Part shown: positions 1 through 8,635 of the stretch, piece by piece | How positions within the stretch are numbered: position 1 is the stretch's first letter | Layout of the letters: the number at the start of each line of letters is the position of its first letter | Assembly (NCBI GenBank): GCA_041650595.1 | Contig: JBAZKW010000002.1 | Location: forward strand, 124,001-188,000 | DNA length: 64,000 bases | Source: CALFCX01 sp041650595 | GTDB lineage: Bacteria > Margulisbacteria > WOR-1 > JAKLHX01 | Reading direction: 5' to 3' | Notes under the pieces: model-generated | Told to the model about the DNA's origin: nothing | Seen by the model: only the letters and a program-made list of their open reading frames with translations | The model's database searches: none | Made by a program: the position numbers and the translations under genes

Positions 1-1
1 A

Positions 2-400
2 GTTTATGCGGGAAATTACTCAATAGATACCTTTAGATGGATATGGCTTTATGTCATGGCAGGCATAGCCGTGGGAGCTCTTATTCACGGATATGTACCG
101 GCAGATCTTCTTTCGACATACGCCGGCAAGAACAATCCTTTCGCAGTCATATTTGCCGTAATAGTTGGTGTTCCTGTCTACGCAAACTGCGCCGGAGCTA
201 TCCCTGTTGCCCAGGCACTTATGGCAAAAGGGCTCCCTCTCGGAACATCTCTTGCTTTTCTTATGGCAGTTACGGGTCTTTCACTGCCGGAATTCTTAAT
301 ACTCGGCCGAGTCTTAAAACCCAGACTTCTTTTCACATTCTTCGGTACGGTAGCGATAGGGATAATATTGACCGGATATCTGTTCAATTTTCTGTTTTAA
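2..400 (+). CDS. ArsP/YraQ-family permease (5' partial)
   Basis: The reading frame is open from the window edge, so this is the C-terminal 132 residues of a longer protein. It is highly hydrophobic with about four membrane segments. The stretch GVPVYANCAGAIPVAQAL with its Pro and Cys resembles the repeat core of the DUF318/YraQ permeases, a family that includes ArsP, an exporter of trivalent methylated arsenicals. It lies 35 bp upstream of an ACR3-ArsM fusion, and thioredoxin and CcdA-like genes follow. That context favours a role in arsenic export (inference). Other YraQ proteins have unknown substrates, so the substrate is not proven by sequence. Confidence 0.8.
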   Translation, partial: VYAGNYSIDTFRWIWLYVMAGIAVGALIHGYVPADLLSTYAGKNNPFAVIFAVIVGVPVYANCAGAIPVAQALMAKGLPLGTSLAFLMAVTGLSLPEFLILGRVLKPRLLFTFFGTVAIGIILTGYLFNFLF

Positions 401-435
401 AAATATTCTGATATAAAAAGGAGGGGTAGATTAAA

Positions 436-2232
436 ATGGCCAAAACTGATACAGAATTAAAGCTTCCGTTTTTTGAAAGATATCTGACATTTTGGGTTCT
501 GTTTTGTATTGTCGCAGGAGTAATTGTTGGAAGACTATTCCCTGCAGGCGTTTCTTTTTTAAGTGCAATGGAAATATCGCGGGTAAACATACCGGTTGCT
601 GTCCTTATTTGGCTGATGATCTATCCAATGATGGTACAGATCGACTTTGGGAGCATTGTAAAGGCCGGCAAAAGCCCAAAAGGACTTATTGTAACCTTGG
701 TTGTAAATTGGCTGATCAAACCGTTCACGATGGCGATCTTCGCCGTTATTTTCTTAAAATATGCTTTTGCGGTTTTTATTGATCCTGCTCTGGCCAGAGA
801 ATATATCGCGGGCGCTATATTGTTGGGCGCCGCGCCCTGCACCGCCATGGTATTTGTCTGGAGTTATCTGACCAAGGGAAATCCCGCCTATACGCTAGTT
901 CAGGTGGCGGTAAACGACCTTGTCATATTGGTCGCATTTGTGCCTATCGTCAAATTCCTTCTGGGAGTGAACCAGATAGAAGTTCCCTATGACACTTTAA
1001 TATATTCCACGATCCTGTTTGTTGTGATTCCTCTTTCCGGAGGATATCTATCGAGAGTTTATCTGTTAAAAGCAAAGGGGCAGGATTGGTTCGATAACGT
1101 ATTTTTAAAAGCTCTCAAACCGGTCACGATCATTGGGCTATTGCTTACGCTGGTCATTCTTTTTGCTTTCCAGGGAAATATAATAATCAGCAATCCTTTC
1201 CACATACTGCTTATCGCTGTGCCCCTGACGATCCAGACATATTTTATTTTCTTCATCGGATACCTGTGGTCTAAAAAGTGGCGGCTGTCTCACGATATCG
1301 CTTCTCCTGCCGCGATGATCGGCGCCAGCAATTTCTTTGAGCTGTCGGTGGCCGTGGCAATCTCCTTGTTCGGATTAAAGAGCGGCGCGGCGCTGGCGAC
1401 AGTAGTAGGAGTGCTCACGGAAGTCCCTATAATGCTTAGTCTGGTATATTTTTCAAATAAAACCCGTCATTGGTTTGATCATGGGAATATAAAGAATACG
1501 GTCCGTGAAAGTTATTCGAAAATGCTGAACACAGGATCATCGTGCGGTTGTTCCGGATCCTGCTGCGGCCCTGATAAAACCGCCGCAGAAATTAGTAAAG
1601 CTGTCGGATACAGTGATGACGAGATGAATGGTGCCCCTCAAGGCGCAAACCTCGGGTTCGGCTGCGGCAATCCTGTTGCGATAGCTTCTCTAAAAGAAGG
1701 TGAAACTGTCCTTGATCTTGGAAGCGGTGCAGGCTTTGACGCTTTTCTCTCAAGCCAAAAAGTCGGCCCGAGCGGGCACGTTATCGGCGTGGACATGACG
1801 CCTGACATGATAAAGAAGGCAAAAGAGAACGCATTAAAAGGCAACTACAGCAACGTGGAATTCCGGCTCGGAGAGATAGAAAAACTACCGGCCGATACCG
1901 GCTCAGTGGATGTGATCATCTCGAACTGCGTGATCAATCTTTCGCCCGACAAGAAAAAAGTTTTTAGTGAGGCATTCCGGGTACTTAGATCCGGAGGAAG
2001 GCTTATGATATCGGATCTTGTCCTAATAAAAGACCTCCCAAAAACAGTAAAAGATTCTATAGAAGCATATGTCGGCTGTATCGCCGGGGCATTGATGAAA
2101 GAAGAATATTTGGATCTAATTAAAAATGCGGGGTTCAAGAATATTGAGATCGTCAGCCAGGACACCTACCCGACCGATATTGACGGAACAGCTGACTGCG
2201 TAGCCAGCATCAAAGTGAGGGCTGAGAAATGA
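436..2232 (+). CDS. ACR3 arsenite efflux pump fused to ArsM arsenite methyltransferase
   Basis: This 598-residue protein has two domains. Residues 1 to about 345 are an ACR3-type arsenite permease of about ten membrane segments; the family's key Cys is visible in APCTAMVFVWS (about residue 135), with a Glu in GVLTEVP (about 329). A Cys-rich linker (SSCGCSGSCCG, about 370-380) joins it to an S-adenosylmethionine methyltransferase with motif I VLDLGSGAGFD. The three ArsM-type Cys contexts are present: GFGCGNP, SNCVINL and YVGCIAG. The start has a strong Shine-Dalgarno, AAGGAGGGG at 419-426. One polypeptide would bind, methylate and export arsenic. The two activities are usually separate genes. 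Confidence 0.93.
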   Translation: MAKTDTELKLPFFERYLTFWVLFCIVAGVIVGRLFPAGVSFLSAMEISRVNIPVAVLIWLMIYPMMVQIDFGSIVKAGKSPKGLIVTLVVNWLIKPFTMAIFAVIFLKYAFAVFIDPALAREYIAGAILLGAAPCTAMVFVWSYLTKGNPAYTLVQVAVNDLVILVAFVPIVKFLLGVNQIEVPYDTLIYSTILFVVIPLSGGYLSRVYLLKAKGQDWFDNVFLKALKPVTIIGLLLTLVILFAFQGNIIISNPFHILLIAVPLTIQTYFIFFIGYLWSKKWRLSHDIASPAAMIGASNFFELSVAVAISLFGLKSGAALATVVGVLTEVPIMLSLVYFSNKTRHWFDHGNIKNTVRESYSKMLNTGSSCGCSGSCCGPDKTAAEISKAVGYSDDEMNGAPQGANLGFGCGNPVAIASLKEGETVLDLGSGAGFDAFLSSQKVGPSGHVIGVDMTPDMIKKAKENALKGNYSNVEFRLGEIEKLPADTGSVDVIISNCVINLSPDKKKVFSEAFRVLRSGGRLMISDLVLIKDLPKTVKDSIEAYVGCIAGALMKEEYLDLIKNAGFKNIEIVSQDTYPTDIDGTADCVASIKVRAEK

Positions 2233-2636
2233 AAATTTGTAAGGTGCTTTTGACAGCCCTGTTCATTGCGTTGTTTGTCATTTCAGGTGATAAAGTAACG
2301 GCGGCAAATACAAATAAACCAGCCGGACTAAAAAGCAATATTAAAGTCACATTCCTGGAAATAGGGTCTGTAAATTGCACGCCGTGCAGAATGATGCGGC
2401 CGGTAATGAAAGAGATAGAAGAAAAATATAGAGGGAAAGTAACTGTTGTCTTTTATGATGTTTCGGGAACAATGGGATCTATGGTTGCCAGACAATATGG
2501 GGTAAGCATGATCCCGACACAGGTGTTTTTGGATGATCAGCGCAAAGAGTTCTTCCGACACACAGGATTTTATCCTGCCAGTGAGATCGCAAAGATAATA
2601 GACAAGAAATTAGGAAAAAATGCTGGAAATATTTAG
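2229..2636 (+). CDS. Exported thioredoxin-like protein
   Basis: The 135-residue product starts with a signal peptide or membrane anchor (MKICKVLLTALFIALFVISG), followed by a thioredoxin fold with the redox motif CTPC near residue 55 and a cis-Pro in SMIPTQVF. It probably acts outside the cytoplasmic membrane. The start overlaps the stop of the ACR3-ArsM gene by four bases (ATGA), and its own end overlaps the next gene, a CcdA-like protein. Thioredoxin plus CcdA pairs are common in arsenic operons and may keep arsenic or protein thiols reduced (inference). Specific substrate unknown. Confidence 0.88.
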   Translation: MKICKVLLTALFIALFVISGDKVTAANTNKPAGLKSNIKVTFLEIGSVNCTPCRMMRPVMKEIEEKYRGKVTVVFYDVSGTMGSMVARQYGVSMIPTQVFLDDQRKEFFRHTGFYPASEIAKIIDKKLGKNAGNI

Positions 2637-3315
2637 CGCCCTATCCTGCGCTCTATATTCAAACCCGTATATCGCGACAGCCGCGGCTTTTGTCTGGGGG
2701 ATACTGAGCATACTGCTTAGTCCCTGCCACCTCGCAAGCATTCCCTTAATAGTGGCTTTAATAAACGGGACAGACAATATTAATACCCGAAAAGCATTTT
2801 CCCTGTCACTTCTATTTTCTCTTGGAATTCTTGTCACAATAGCTTCAATTGGGCTGGTAACCGGACTCGCAGGCCGCATGCTTGGAGATGTGGGGGTATT
2901 TGGGAATTATTTAGTCGCCGCAATATTCTTTTTGATCGGACTTTATCTTTTTGACCTTGTTTGGATACCTTTTTCACTATCCCCGAACAATGTACTGTCG
3001 GGACGAAAGGGTCTTTTCGCCGCGTTTTTTGTGGGCCTTGTTTTCGGAGTGGCGCTTGGACCTTGTTCATTTGCGTACATGGCGCCGATCCTCGGAATAG
3101 CGTTCACGTCAGGCGCAAAAGATCTGGGTTTTTCGTTGATATTGATATTTTCATACGCTGCAGGACATTGTTCGGTAATAGTGGTAGCTGGAACATTCAC
3201 CGAAGCAGTTCAAAGATATCTTAACTGGAACAAGGCATCAAAAGCTTCGTTCATAATTAAAAGGATCTGCGGAACTTTAATAATTTTGGCAGGGATATTT
3301 CTTCTGTTTCGTTGA
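2620..3315 (+). CDS. CcdA/DsbD-like transmembrane thiol transporter
   Basis: This 231-residue membrane protein has about six helices. Two Cys-containing segments, SPCHLASIPL near the N-terminus and GPCSFAYMAP near the middle, match the paired intramembrane Cys of the CcdA/DsbD transmembrane domain, which moves electrons from cytoplasmic thioredoxin to outside thioredoxin-like proteins. The gene overlaps the exported thioredoxin gene by 17 bp, so the two are very likely translated together and work as a donor-acceptor pair. A perfect housekeeping promoter for the next gene overlaps its stop codon. Confidence 0.88.
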   Translation: MLEIFSALSCALYSNPYIATAAAFVWGILSILLSPCHLASIPLIVALINGTDNINTRKAFSLSLLFSLGILVTIASIGLVTGLAGRMLGDVGVFGNYLVAAIFFLIGLYLFDLVWIPFSLSPNNVLSGRKGLFAAFFVGLVFGVALGPCSFAYMAPILGIAFTSGAKDLGFSLILIFSYAAGHCSVIVVAGTFTEAVQRYLNWNKASKASFIIKRICGTLIILAGIFLLFR

Positions 3316-3340
3316 CACTGCTGCCTGTTTAGCTTATAAT
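3312..3340 (+). promoter_or_regulatory. Perfect sigma-70 type promoter of the deoxyhypusine synthase-like gene
   Basis: TTGACA at 3312-3317, a 17-bp spacer, then TATAAT at 3335-3340: both hexamers and spacing are at consensus. It overlaps the stop codon of the CcdA-like gene. The predicted start point, about 3347, lies downstream of the ATG at 3343. That rules the ATG out for this transcript and supports the ATG at 3364. Confidence 0.85.
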
Positions 3341-3363
3341 TTATGAAATCCCGGGAGAAAACA

Positions 3364-4350
3364 ATGAACTCAAAAGAACAATTCAAGGCAATAAAAGATT
3401 TCATAGACCACAACTATAGGCATTTCAACGCGGCGGTGGTAAAGGATGCGGCGCAGGCATATGTAAAGCATATAAACAGCGGCGGGAAAATGTTCCTGGC
3501 AATGGCGGGCGCCATGAGCACCGGCGAGATAGGACTTACGCTGGCCGAAATGATAAGGCAGGACAAAATTAGCGCTATCTCGACCACAGGAGCCAACCTT
3601 GAGGAAGATATTTTTAACCTTGTCGCCCACAATTTTTACGAGAGGGTTCCCGGTTACAGGTATTTTACAAAGGATGACGAAGAAGCCCTGCTCAAAAGGC
3701 ATATGAACCGAGTAACCGATACCTGCATACCAGAAGAAGAAGCAATGAGACGCATTGAGCGTATTCTCCAGAAGTACTGGAGAAAGGCCGAAAAAGAAGG
3801 AAAACGATATTTCCCTTATGAGTTGATGTACGCAATCATTAGGGACGGGGTCCTCAAAGAATACTTCCAGATAGACCCCAAAGATTCCTGGATGATAGCC
3901 GCGTGCGAGAAAAACATTCCGATATTTGTAGGCGGGTGGGAAGATTCGACCATAGGAAACGTTCTTGTCGCCGACCACAAAAGGGGCGACCTGAAAAACA
4001 TGTCGGTCATCAAATCCGGCCTTGAGACCATGAGCTATCTCATCGACTGGTACAAAGAGACCTCCAAAAAGCATTCTATCGGGTTCTTCCAGATAGGCGG
4101 CGGTATTGCCGGGGATTTCCCGATCTGCGTAGTCCCGTTGATCGAACAGGACCTTTTTGAAGAAAATGTAAGAAAATGGGGATATTTTTGCCAAATATCC
4201 GACAGCACCACGTCTTACGGCTCTTACAGCGGCGCGGTCCCTAACGAAAAGATCACATGGGGCAAGCTGGTCAAGGATACGCCTAGCTTTGTCATAGAAA
4301 GCGATGCGACTATCGTAGTGCCGCTTATGTTCTCATATATATTGGCCTAA
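3364..4350 (+). CDS. Deoxyhypusine synthase-family protein
   Basis: The 328-residue product belongs to the deoxyhypusine synthase (DHS) family, NAD-dependent enzymes that transfer the aminobutyl group of spermidine. The catalytic Lys context is visible as TWGKLVKD near residue 300, and the C-terminus ESDATIVVPLMF matches the family end. Start chosen at 3364: it follows GGGAGAAAA, whereas the in-frame ATG at 3343 lies before the predicted transcription start. Bacteria lack the usual partner eIF5A, so bacterial members may make homospermidine, carboxyspermidine-type products or modify another acceptor (unknown). It appears to be a single-gene transcript. Confidence 0.88.
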   Translation: MNSKEQFKAIKDFIDHNYRHFNAAVVKDAAQAYVKHINSGGKMFLAMAGAMSTGEIGLTLAEMIRQDKISAISTTGANLEEDIFNLVAHNFYERVPGYRYFTKDDEEALLKRHMNRVTDTCIPEEEAMRRIERILQKYWRKAEKEGKRYFPYELMYAIIRDGVLKEYFQIDPKDSWMIAACEKNIPIFVGGWEDSTIGNVLVADHKRGDLKNMSVIKSGLETMSYLIDWYKETSKKHSIGFFQIGGGIAGDFPICVVPLIEQDLFEENVRKWGYFCQISDSTTSYGSYSGAVPNEKITWGKLVKDTPSFVIESDATIVVPLMFSYILA

Positions 4351-4370
4351 ACCCTCACGTTTTCCCGCAT

Positions 4371-4398
4371 TGAAATCCTGTTGTATATTTGTCGATAA
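4371..4398 (+). promoter_or_regulatory. Sigma-28-like promoter element 1 (Pro-rich protein gene)
   Basis: TGAAATCC at 4371-4378, a 12-bp spacer, then GTCGATAA at 4391-4398. This is the geometry of FliA/SigD promoters (TAAA-N15-GCCGATAA) and matches six other elements in the window. It lies in the 200-bp gap before the gene at 4551, leaving an untranslated leader of about 145 nt. Confidence 0.7.
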
Positions 4399-4550
4399 AT
4401 AGTATAGAGGGATCAGGGGTTCGAAATTGACCGAAGTAAGTTGTAGATCTTTGAATTATGACGGCAATTTCAATGCAAGATTTAACCTTCTCGGTACGAC
4501 ATATATTCAGAGCCGAAAATTTTATTTTGTAAATCGGAAGGAGCAAATTT

Positions 4551-6017
4551 ATGACGGAACCATTAAACGGTGCCTGGCTTAGAAATAATATTGCAACAAA
4601 TCCAAATTTAGGCATAAAATTGTCCGACGCAAAAAAAGCTCTGGAAACAAACGATGCAGGGAAAGCCGTTCTGGCAAATTATAAGAATATTAAGAGCCAA
4701 GACCCAACAATTGAAGAAGGAACGCTTGCACAACTGATAAACGACCAACCCGGTTCAGTACAGATAAAGACCAGTAAAGGCAATATTGTGGAGGTTATAG
4801 ATAAGGAGATTATGCCTGAGATCACTCCTTATACTCCCCCCCCCGATGCTCAGTCACCTGCAAATCCAGTTGCCCCAGCTCCAAAAGCTCAGAATAACCA
4901 GACAGAAGCTCCCAAACCTGAAACCACCGGACGCAAATATTCCGAAAAGACTTTTAGAAAAGACGCTCCTGAGGAAATTAAAACAAAAGGAGCAGCCGGT
5001 ACACTTAACTCCGAAGAAGCCAAAAACTGGGCCACGACCACAACAAAAGCAGGAAGAGATCTCCTCGGAATATCGGGTAATATGGACGCAAATGACCGGC
5101 AAATACTTGTAAAACAGGGTATGGCAAGAAAAGCAGGGGGGGAAAGCCCCGTGCTCGCCGGTGATCGGGCAGAAGGCGCAAAATCTAAAGAAAGACCGGA
5201 AGGGCCTTCAAATGCGCACGAAAAAAAGGGTACCGATAATCCAAAAGCAGAAACAGCGGATCATTCTCAAGAGCATGAAAGAGGTACTTCAAAAGCGGAC
5301 TCAGCATCAAAATCCGGCGGCGGATTTTTTAGAAAACTGGGCAGAGCAATATTAAACACCTTTACCTGGCCGGTAAGAAGCCTGCTCGACTTGTTCGGCA
5401 TGGAAAAAGAAGCTGATAGCTTAAGAGTGAGACCGTCAGGAGAAAAATCCGGGGACGATAAGCCTAAAGGCTTTTTAACAAAGGTCGCCAATGCGGCTTT
5501 GGCGCCGATCAGATGGATTATGAAAGGCACGGGAGCCGTGATAGGCGGGATAGCAAAATTATTCAGCAAGGAAACACAAACAAAGATCAATAATGCGGCG
5601 AACGAAGTGAGATTTGGGGAACATGGAGAAAAATCAAAACCGCTAGCTCCCGCACCTGAAACGGTTCCCGCACCACAGCCTGCTCCCGCTCCTACTCCAA
5701 ATGCACCTACCCCGGGACCAGCACCTCAAGACGCTCATTTGCATGCACCAGTTCCGGCACCAGCTGTGCAAGAAACAACAGAATCAATGGCTGAAAAAGA
5801 CACTAATGCAGCTGTAGCAGCGAAAAAAGCAGCGGGTGGAGCAAAAGCGACACTACCTACCGCCGCATCAGCAGCAGTTCCTAAAAAGGTTAAGACAAAA
5901 ACTCCTACTGATACAACTACAGCGAAAGCCGATGCAGAAGCAGAAAAAAGAGCAAGAATGATATTCTACAATACACTCCTTCCCCCTGAAGAACTCGCTC
6001 AGGATGCAAAAAAGTAA
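4551..6017 (+). CDS. Unrecognised Pro/Ala/Lys-rich protein with two amphipathic segments
   Basis: I do not recognise this 488-residue protein. It has no signal peptide. Residues 1-90 could fold (NIATNPNLGIKLSDAKKALE). The rest is low complexity: Pro/Ala runs at about 95-115 and 365-405, Lys/Glu-rich stretches, and an H1-like Ala/Lys tail. Embedded are two amphipathic helical blocks at about 258-288 (FFRKLGRAILNTFTWPVRSL) and 307-345 (FLTKVANAALAPIRWIMKG) that look like diverged copies of each other. Such blocks could bind a membrane, polymer or protein shell (speculation). The start is supported by GGAAGGAG at 4536-4543. It is preceded by sigma-28-like element 1. Confidence 0.75.
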   Translation: MTEPLNGAWLRNNIATNPNLGIKLSDAKKALETNDAGKAVLANYKNIKSQDPTIEEGTLAQLINDQPGSVQIKTSKGNIVEVIDKEIMPEITPYTPPPDAQSPANPVAPAPKAQNNQTEAPKPETTGRKYSEKTFRKDAPEEIKTKGAAGTLNSEEAKNWATTTTKAGRDLLGISGNMDANDRQILVKQGMARKAGGESPVLAGDRAEGAKSKERPEGPSNAHEKKGTDNPKAETADHSQEHERGTSKADSASKSGGGFFRKLGRAILNTFTWPVRSLLDLFGMEKEADSLRVRPSGEKSGDDKPKGFLTKVANAALAPIRWIMKGTGAVIGGIAKLFSKETQTKINNAANEVRFGEHGEKSKPLAPAPETVPAPQPAPAPTPNAPTPGPAPQDAHLHAPVPAPAVQETTESMAEKDTNAAVAAKKAAGGAKATLPTAASAAVPKKVKTKTPTDTTTAKADAEAEKRARMIFYNTLLPPEELAQDAKK

Positions 6018-6032
6018 TGTGGGCAGATAGAT

Positions 6033-7994
6033 TTACCGCGTCCTAATGAATTCCGCATAGGAGATCCTGCGGAAGATCTCGGCAAAGTTGGGGCCGCCCT
6101 TTAGGTAGCCCATCTGCTCAAGCAGCCTTCCCGTCGTCCTATTCCTATCTTGCGCGCGCTCATAGAATTTTCTGTGGTCAAAACTCGGAAATATTGGATC
6201 AAGCTGCGACACGTGGGCTTTGATACATTTTATCTTTTGAGCCATAAGTTTTTTGTCGAAAGGTACTATCACAAGCCCATCCGGCTTATGAAGAGACCAT
6301 TCCTCATAGGCTCCCCTGTATCCCCAAAATGCCGCGATCCAAAACTGCGGGAGTTTTTCAAAAGCAAGAGCCATTATTTTCGCGCATAACCCGTGAGCTC
6401 CGTGAGGGTCGGCCTCGGCACTGTAAAAAACGTGCTGCGGTCTTATATTTAGAATGAGCTCTCTGACCGGCAAAACATCTTTTACGGGATCTATCGGCGC
6501 TACGTCTATCAGCCCTCTATGATAGTAATATGGCAAATTCAAAAATATCAGCCTGTTCTGCGCTATCCCAAGGATATCGGCGGCCGCGCGTGATTCTTCC
6601 TGCCTTGTCGCTATCCTTGCCTGACGCAAAAACTCCTCTTTTTGCTTTCCTGATATGTTTTTTATCCCATACCTAAGCTTGGACTGGCTCAAATACTGGC
6701 CAAACTTTTTCCTGGCCGCTTTTTCGGTATTTCTTACCGCGTTTTCGCCGCTTACCATGTAGACTATCCAGATATCGTTATTGTTTTCCTTCAGCTTTTT
6801 TATCGTAGCAGCCATTGTTATGGCATCATCATCCGGGTGCGGCGAAAAGATCACTATCCTTTTTTTGGACGGAAGAAGCCTTCTGTCATCCGTCGAAATA
6901 ACATCTTTAAGATATTTTGACGTATCGTTTTTTACCGTATTGATCCCGCCGAAGATCTCTAATTCCCGGTAAGGGATCCCGATATTCAGGAGCTGCTGTT
7001 CTTTTAATGAGTTGATGCCCGATTTGTGGTGATGCTCCAGGACCTCAAGGACAGCCTCTCTGATGAGAGTTTTGTCCCACTTTATTTCTTTATATATCTT
7101 CCAGGGGGCCTTTATGTGCGGAAGTTCGCTTGCCGCGTCCCTGTCCAAAAGCCAATGAACATTGCTGTGATATTTGAGATAGCTCGCGGGAAAATTCGGA
7201 GAGGGATCAAGTTCATATAGATGCTTTATTACAGGCATTTTCTCTTCCATATTTGCAAGAAGAAGTATTTTGCGGCTTTCGAGGATGTTTGCGATCCCCA
7301 GCGTTAATGCTTTTGCCGGAATATGAAAAGGGATCTCTCTTTTGTAGATCTTTTCACAAATATGCAGGTTCATAAATCTAAAAGCCGTATCGATCATTGT
7401 TTTTTTTGTCAGTGTAACAGGACGGGCCTTATCATTTATTTTTGATCCCGGCTCGTTAAAACCGATATGCCCGCCTTTTATCCCTATATATTTGCCGCTG
7501 GAGTTTTTGACCGGATAAGCGCCGCCCACGCCGAGAATGACCAGATCGGCCATTTCCCTGCCGGTCTTGTCTATTGCTTTTTTGAGCTTTTGATTATAAT
7601 ATTTCGCGGCCAGTGCCGGCTTTTGACTTTTTTCGACAAAAGGGATATGCCTGTTTTCTTTTTTCGGAGCTCTTGACGGCCCTATTTTATCGAGTTTTTC
7701 ATAGAAGATCTTATTCATATAGTACGAATAGCTTAACGGGTGGTCTTTCCCCAATCCAATATATTCATCTAGATTAAAAAACACTACTTCAGAAAAATCT
7801 ATTGTTCTATCTAGTTCAAATCTTCTTACAAGCTCCGCGTACATCGGGCGCGGAGTATCTCCCGTCGGAAGTATTATCACTGCGTCTTTGCACGTTTTTA
7901 CAAGCTGTATTATATGGTCGGCGGCGGCGCGGCCGATCTCATCGGAATTCTTGAAGATCTCGACTGAGGCCGGGCCGTAAAGATATTTTTTCAT
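6033..7994 (-). CDS. Glucosamine-6-phosphate deaminase-like protein fused to LmbE/PIG-L deacetylase
   Basis: The 653-residue fusion has a NagB-type sugar isomerase domain in residues 1-290: TGDTPRPMY phosphate loop, FNLDEYIGL, and GGHIGFNEPGS. A PIG-L/LmbE zinc deacetylase domain follows from about 370, with SPHPDDD as metal motif and a later His in DPHGAHG. In E. coli NagB the catalytic stretch is NDGHIAFNEP. Here the Asp is replaced and a 15-residue insertion precedes GGH, so activity may differ, although similar fusions occur in Bacteroidetes. It likely acts on amino sugars. ATG at 7994 preferred over the TTG at 7997. It follows the glycosylase gene by a few bases. Confidence 0.85.
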   Translation of the reverse strand: MKKYLYGPASVEIFKNSDEIGRAAADHIIQLVKTCKDAVIILPTGDTPRPMYAELVRRFELDRTIDFSEVVFFNLDEYIGLGKDHPLSYSYYMNKIFYEKLDKIGPSRAPKKENRHIPFVEKSQKPALAAKYYNQKLKKAIDKTGREMADLVILGVGGAYPVKNSSGKYIGIKGGHIGFNEPGSKINDKARPVTLTKKTMIDTAFRFMNLHICEKIYKREIPFHIPAKALTLGIANILESRKILLLANMEEKMPVIKHLYELDPSPNFPASYLKYHSNVHWLLDRDAASELPHIKAPWKIYKEIKWDKTLIREAVLEVLEHHHKSGINSLKEQQLLNIGIPYRELEIFGGINTVKNDTSKYLKDVISTDDRRLLPSKKRIVIFSPHPDDDAITMAATIKKLKENNNDIWIVYMVSGENAVRNTEKAARKKFGQYLSQSKLRYGIKNISGKQKEEFLRQARIATRQEESRAAADILGIAQNRLIFLNLPYYYHRGLIDVAPIDPVKDVLPVRELILNIRPQHVFYSAEADPHGAHGLCAKIMALAFEKLPQFWIAAFWGYRGAYEEWSLHKPDGLVIVPFDKKLMAQKIKCIKAHVSQLDPIFPSFDHRKFYERAQDRNRTTGRLLEQMGYLKGGPNFAEIFRRISYAEFIRTR

Positions 7995-8000
7995 CAACTA

Positions 8001-8627
8001 TTATTTTAACACTTTACCCGTTTCAAGGTACCAGAGATAAAGGTCCAGTTCCGCAAGAGTGAGCTCCAATTTATCAGCCAGTTTTTTTAATACCAATTCT
8101 ATTTCAAGATATGTTTTTTTTGTCAGTGTCTTGGGCTCGTTTATCAGACCATGTTCTGCCAGAATGTCCACAATATGAAAATCAATAATCGCACAATTAT
8201 CTCTGCCTATATTTCTCAAAAAGTGGCTCGATTCTTTAAGGCCAAGCCCTTTGATATTGTCTGCGATCCATTGCCTTAGATTTTCATCATTCTTTAAAGC
8301 TTTAAGGTTTTCTACTAAGGCTTTTTTGTGTCGCCTTGCCTCGATTATATATTTAGCTCTTGTATTGGGAAACCTGTGGCCGCAAGCCTTCAATTTTTTA
8401 GCCATTGCGGGGCCCCTGGCCGATAAAAACCCCTTGCCGATCTTTTTCTGTATTTCTATGCCGCGATCGGCGCTAAAATTAGCCGTCATTATACAAAAAC
8501 ATAGTTCTTTAAATATCTCATCGCCGTTTTTTTTGCCGAGGGCTTTAAAAGACAATATACGGCTATCGATTGTCTTTTTTATCGGGGTCTTTTTCAGTTT
8601 ATTAACGGACCAGATCAATTTTTGCAT
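8001..8627 (-). CDS. ogg: 8-oxoguanine DNA glycosylase/AP lyase, Ogg2 type
   Basis: The 208-residue protein has the helix-hairpin-helix glycosylase signature near residues 135-165: IKGLGLKESSHFLRNIG supplies the catalytic Lys and CAIIDFHI the catalytic Asp. This is the short archaeal/bacterial Ogg2 family, which removes 8-oxoguanine and cleaves the abasic site. The open frame continues upstream to 8663, but those residues are encoded by the CTGAAG repeat, so the ATG at 8627 is the likely start. No clear ribosome binding site precedes it. It is adjacent to the oxygen-defence cluster and probably co-transcribed with the downstream NagB-LmbE gene. Confidence 0.85.
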   Translation of the reverse strand: MQKLIWSVNKLKKTPIKKTIDSRILSFKALGKKNGDEIFKELCFCIMTANFSADRGIEIQKKIGKGFLSARGPAMAKKLKACGHRFPNTRAKYIIEARRHKKALVENLKALKNDENLRQWIADNIKGLGLKESSHFLRNIGRDNCAIIDFHIVDILAEHGLINEPKTLTKKTYLEIELVLKKLADKLELTLAELDLYLWYLETGKVLK

Positions 8628-8635
8628 TATAAACA

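Noticed and set aside
37..411. 124-codon frame at the window start
   Set aside because: Out of frame with the clear YraQ-type permease and of shadow-like composition.
3343..3363. Upstream ATG giving a 335-residue deoxyhypusine synthase-like protein
   Set aside because: It lies before the predicted transcript start of a perfect promoter and has no ribosome binding site; 3364 does.
3370..4194. 274-codon open frame on the minus strand
   Set aside because: Fully antisense to the deoxyhypusine synthase-like gene, with no family resemblance.
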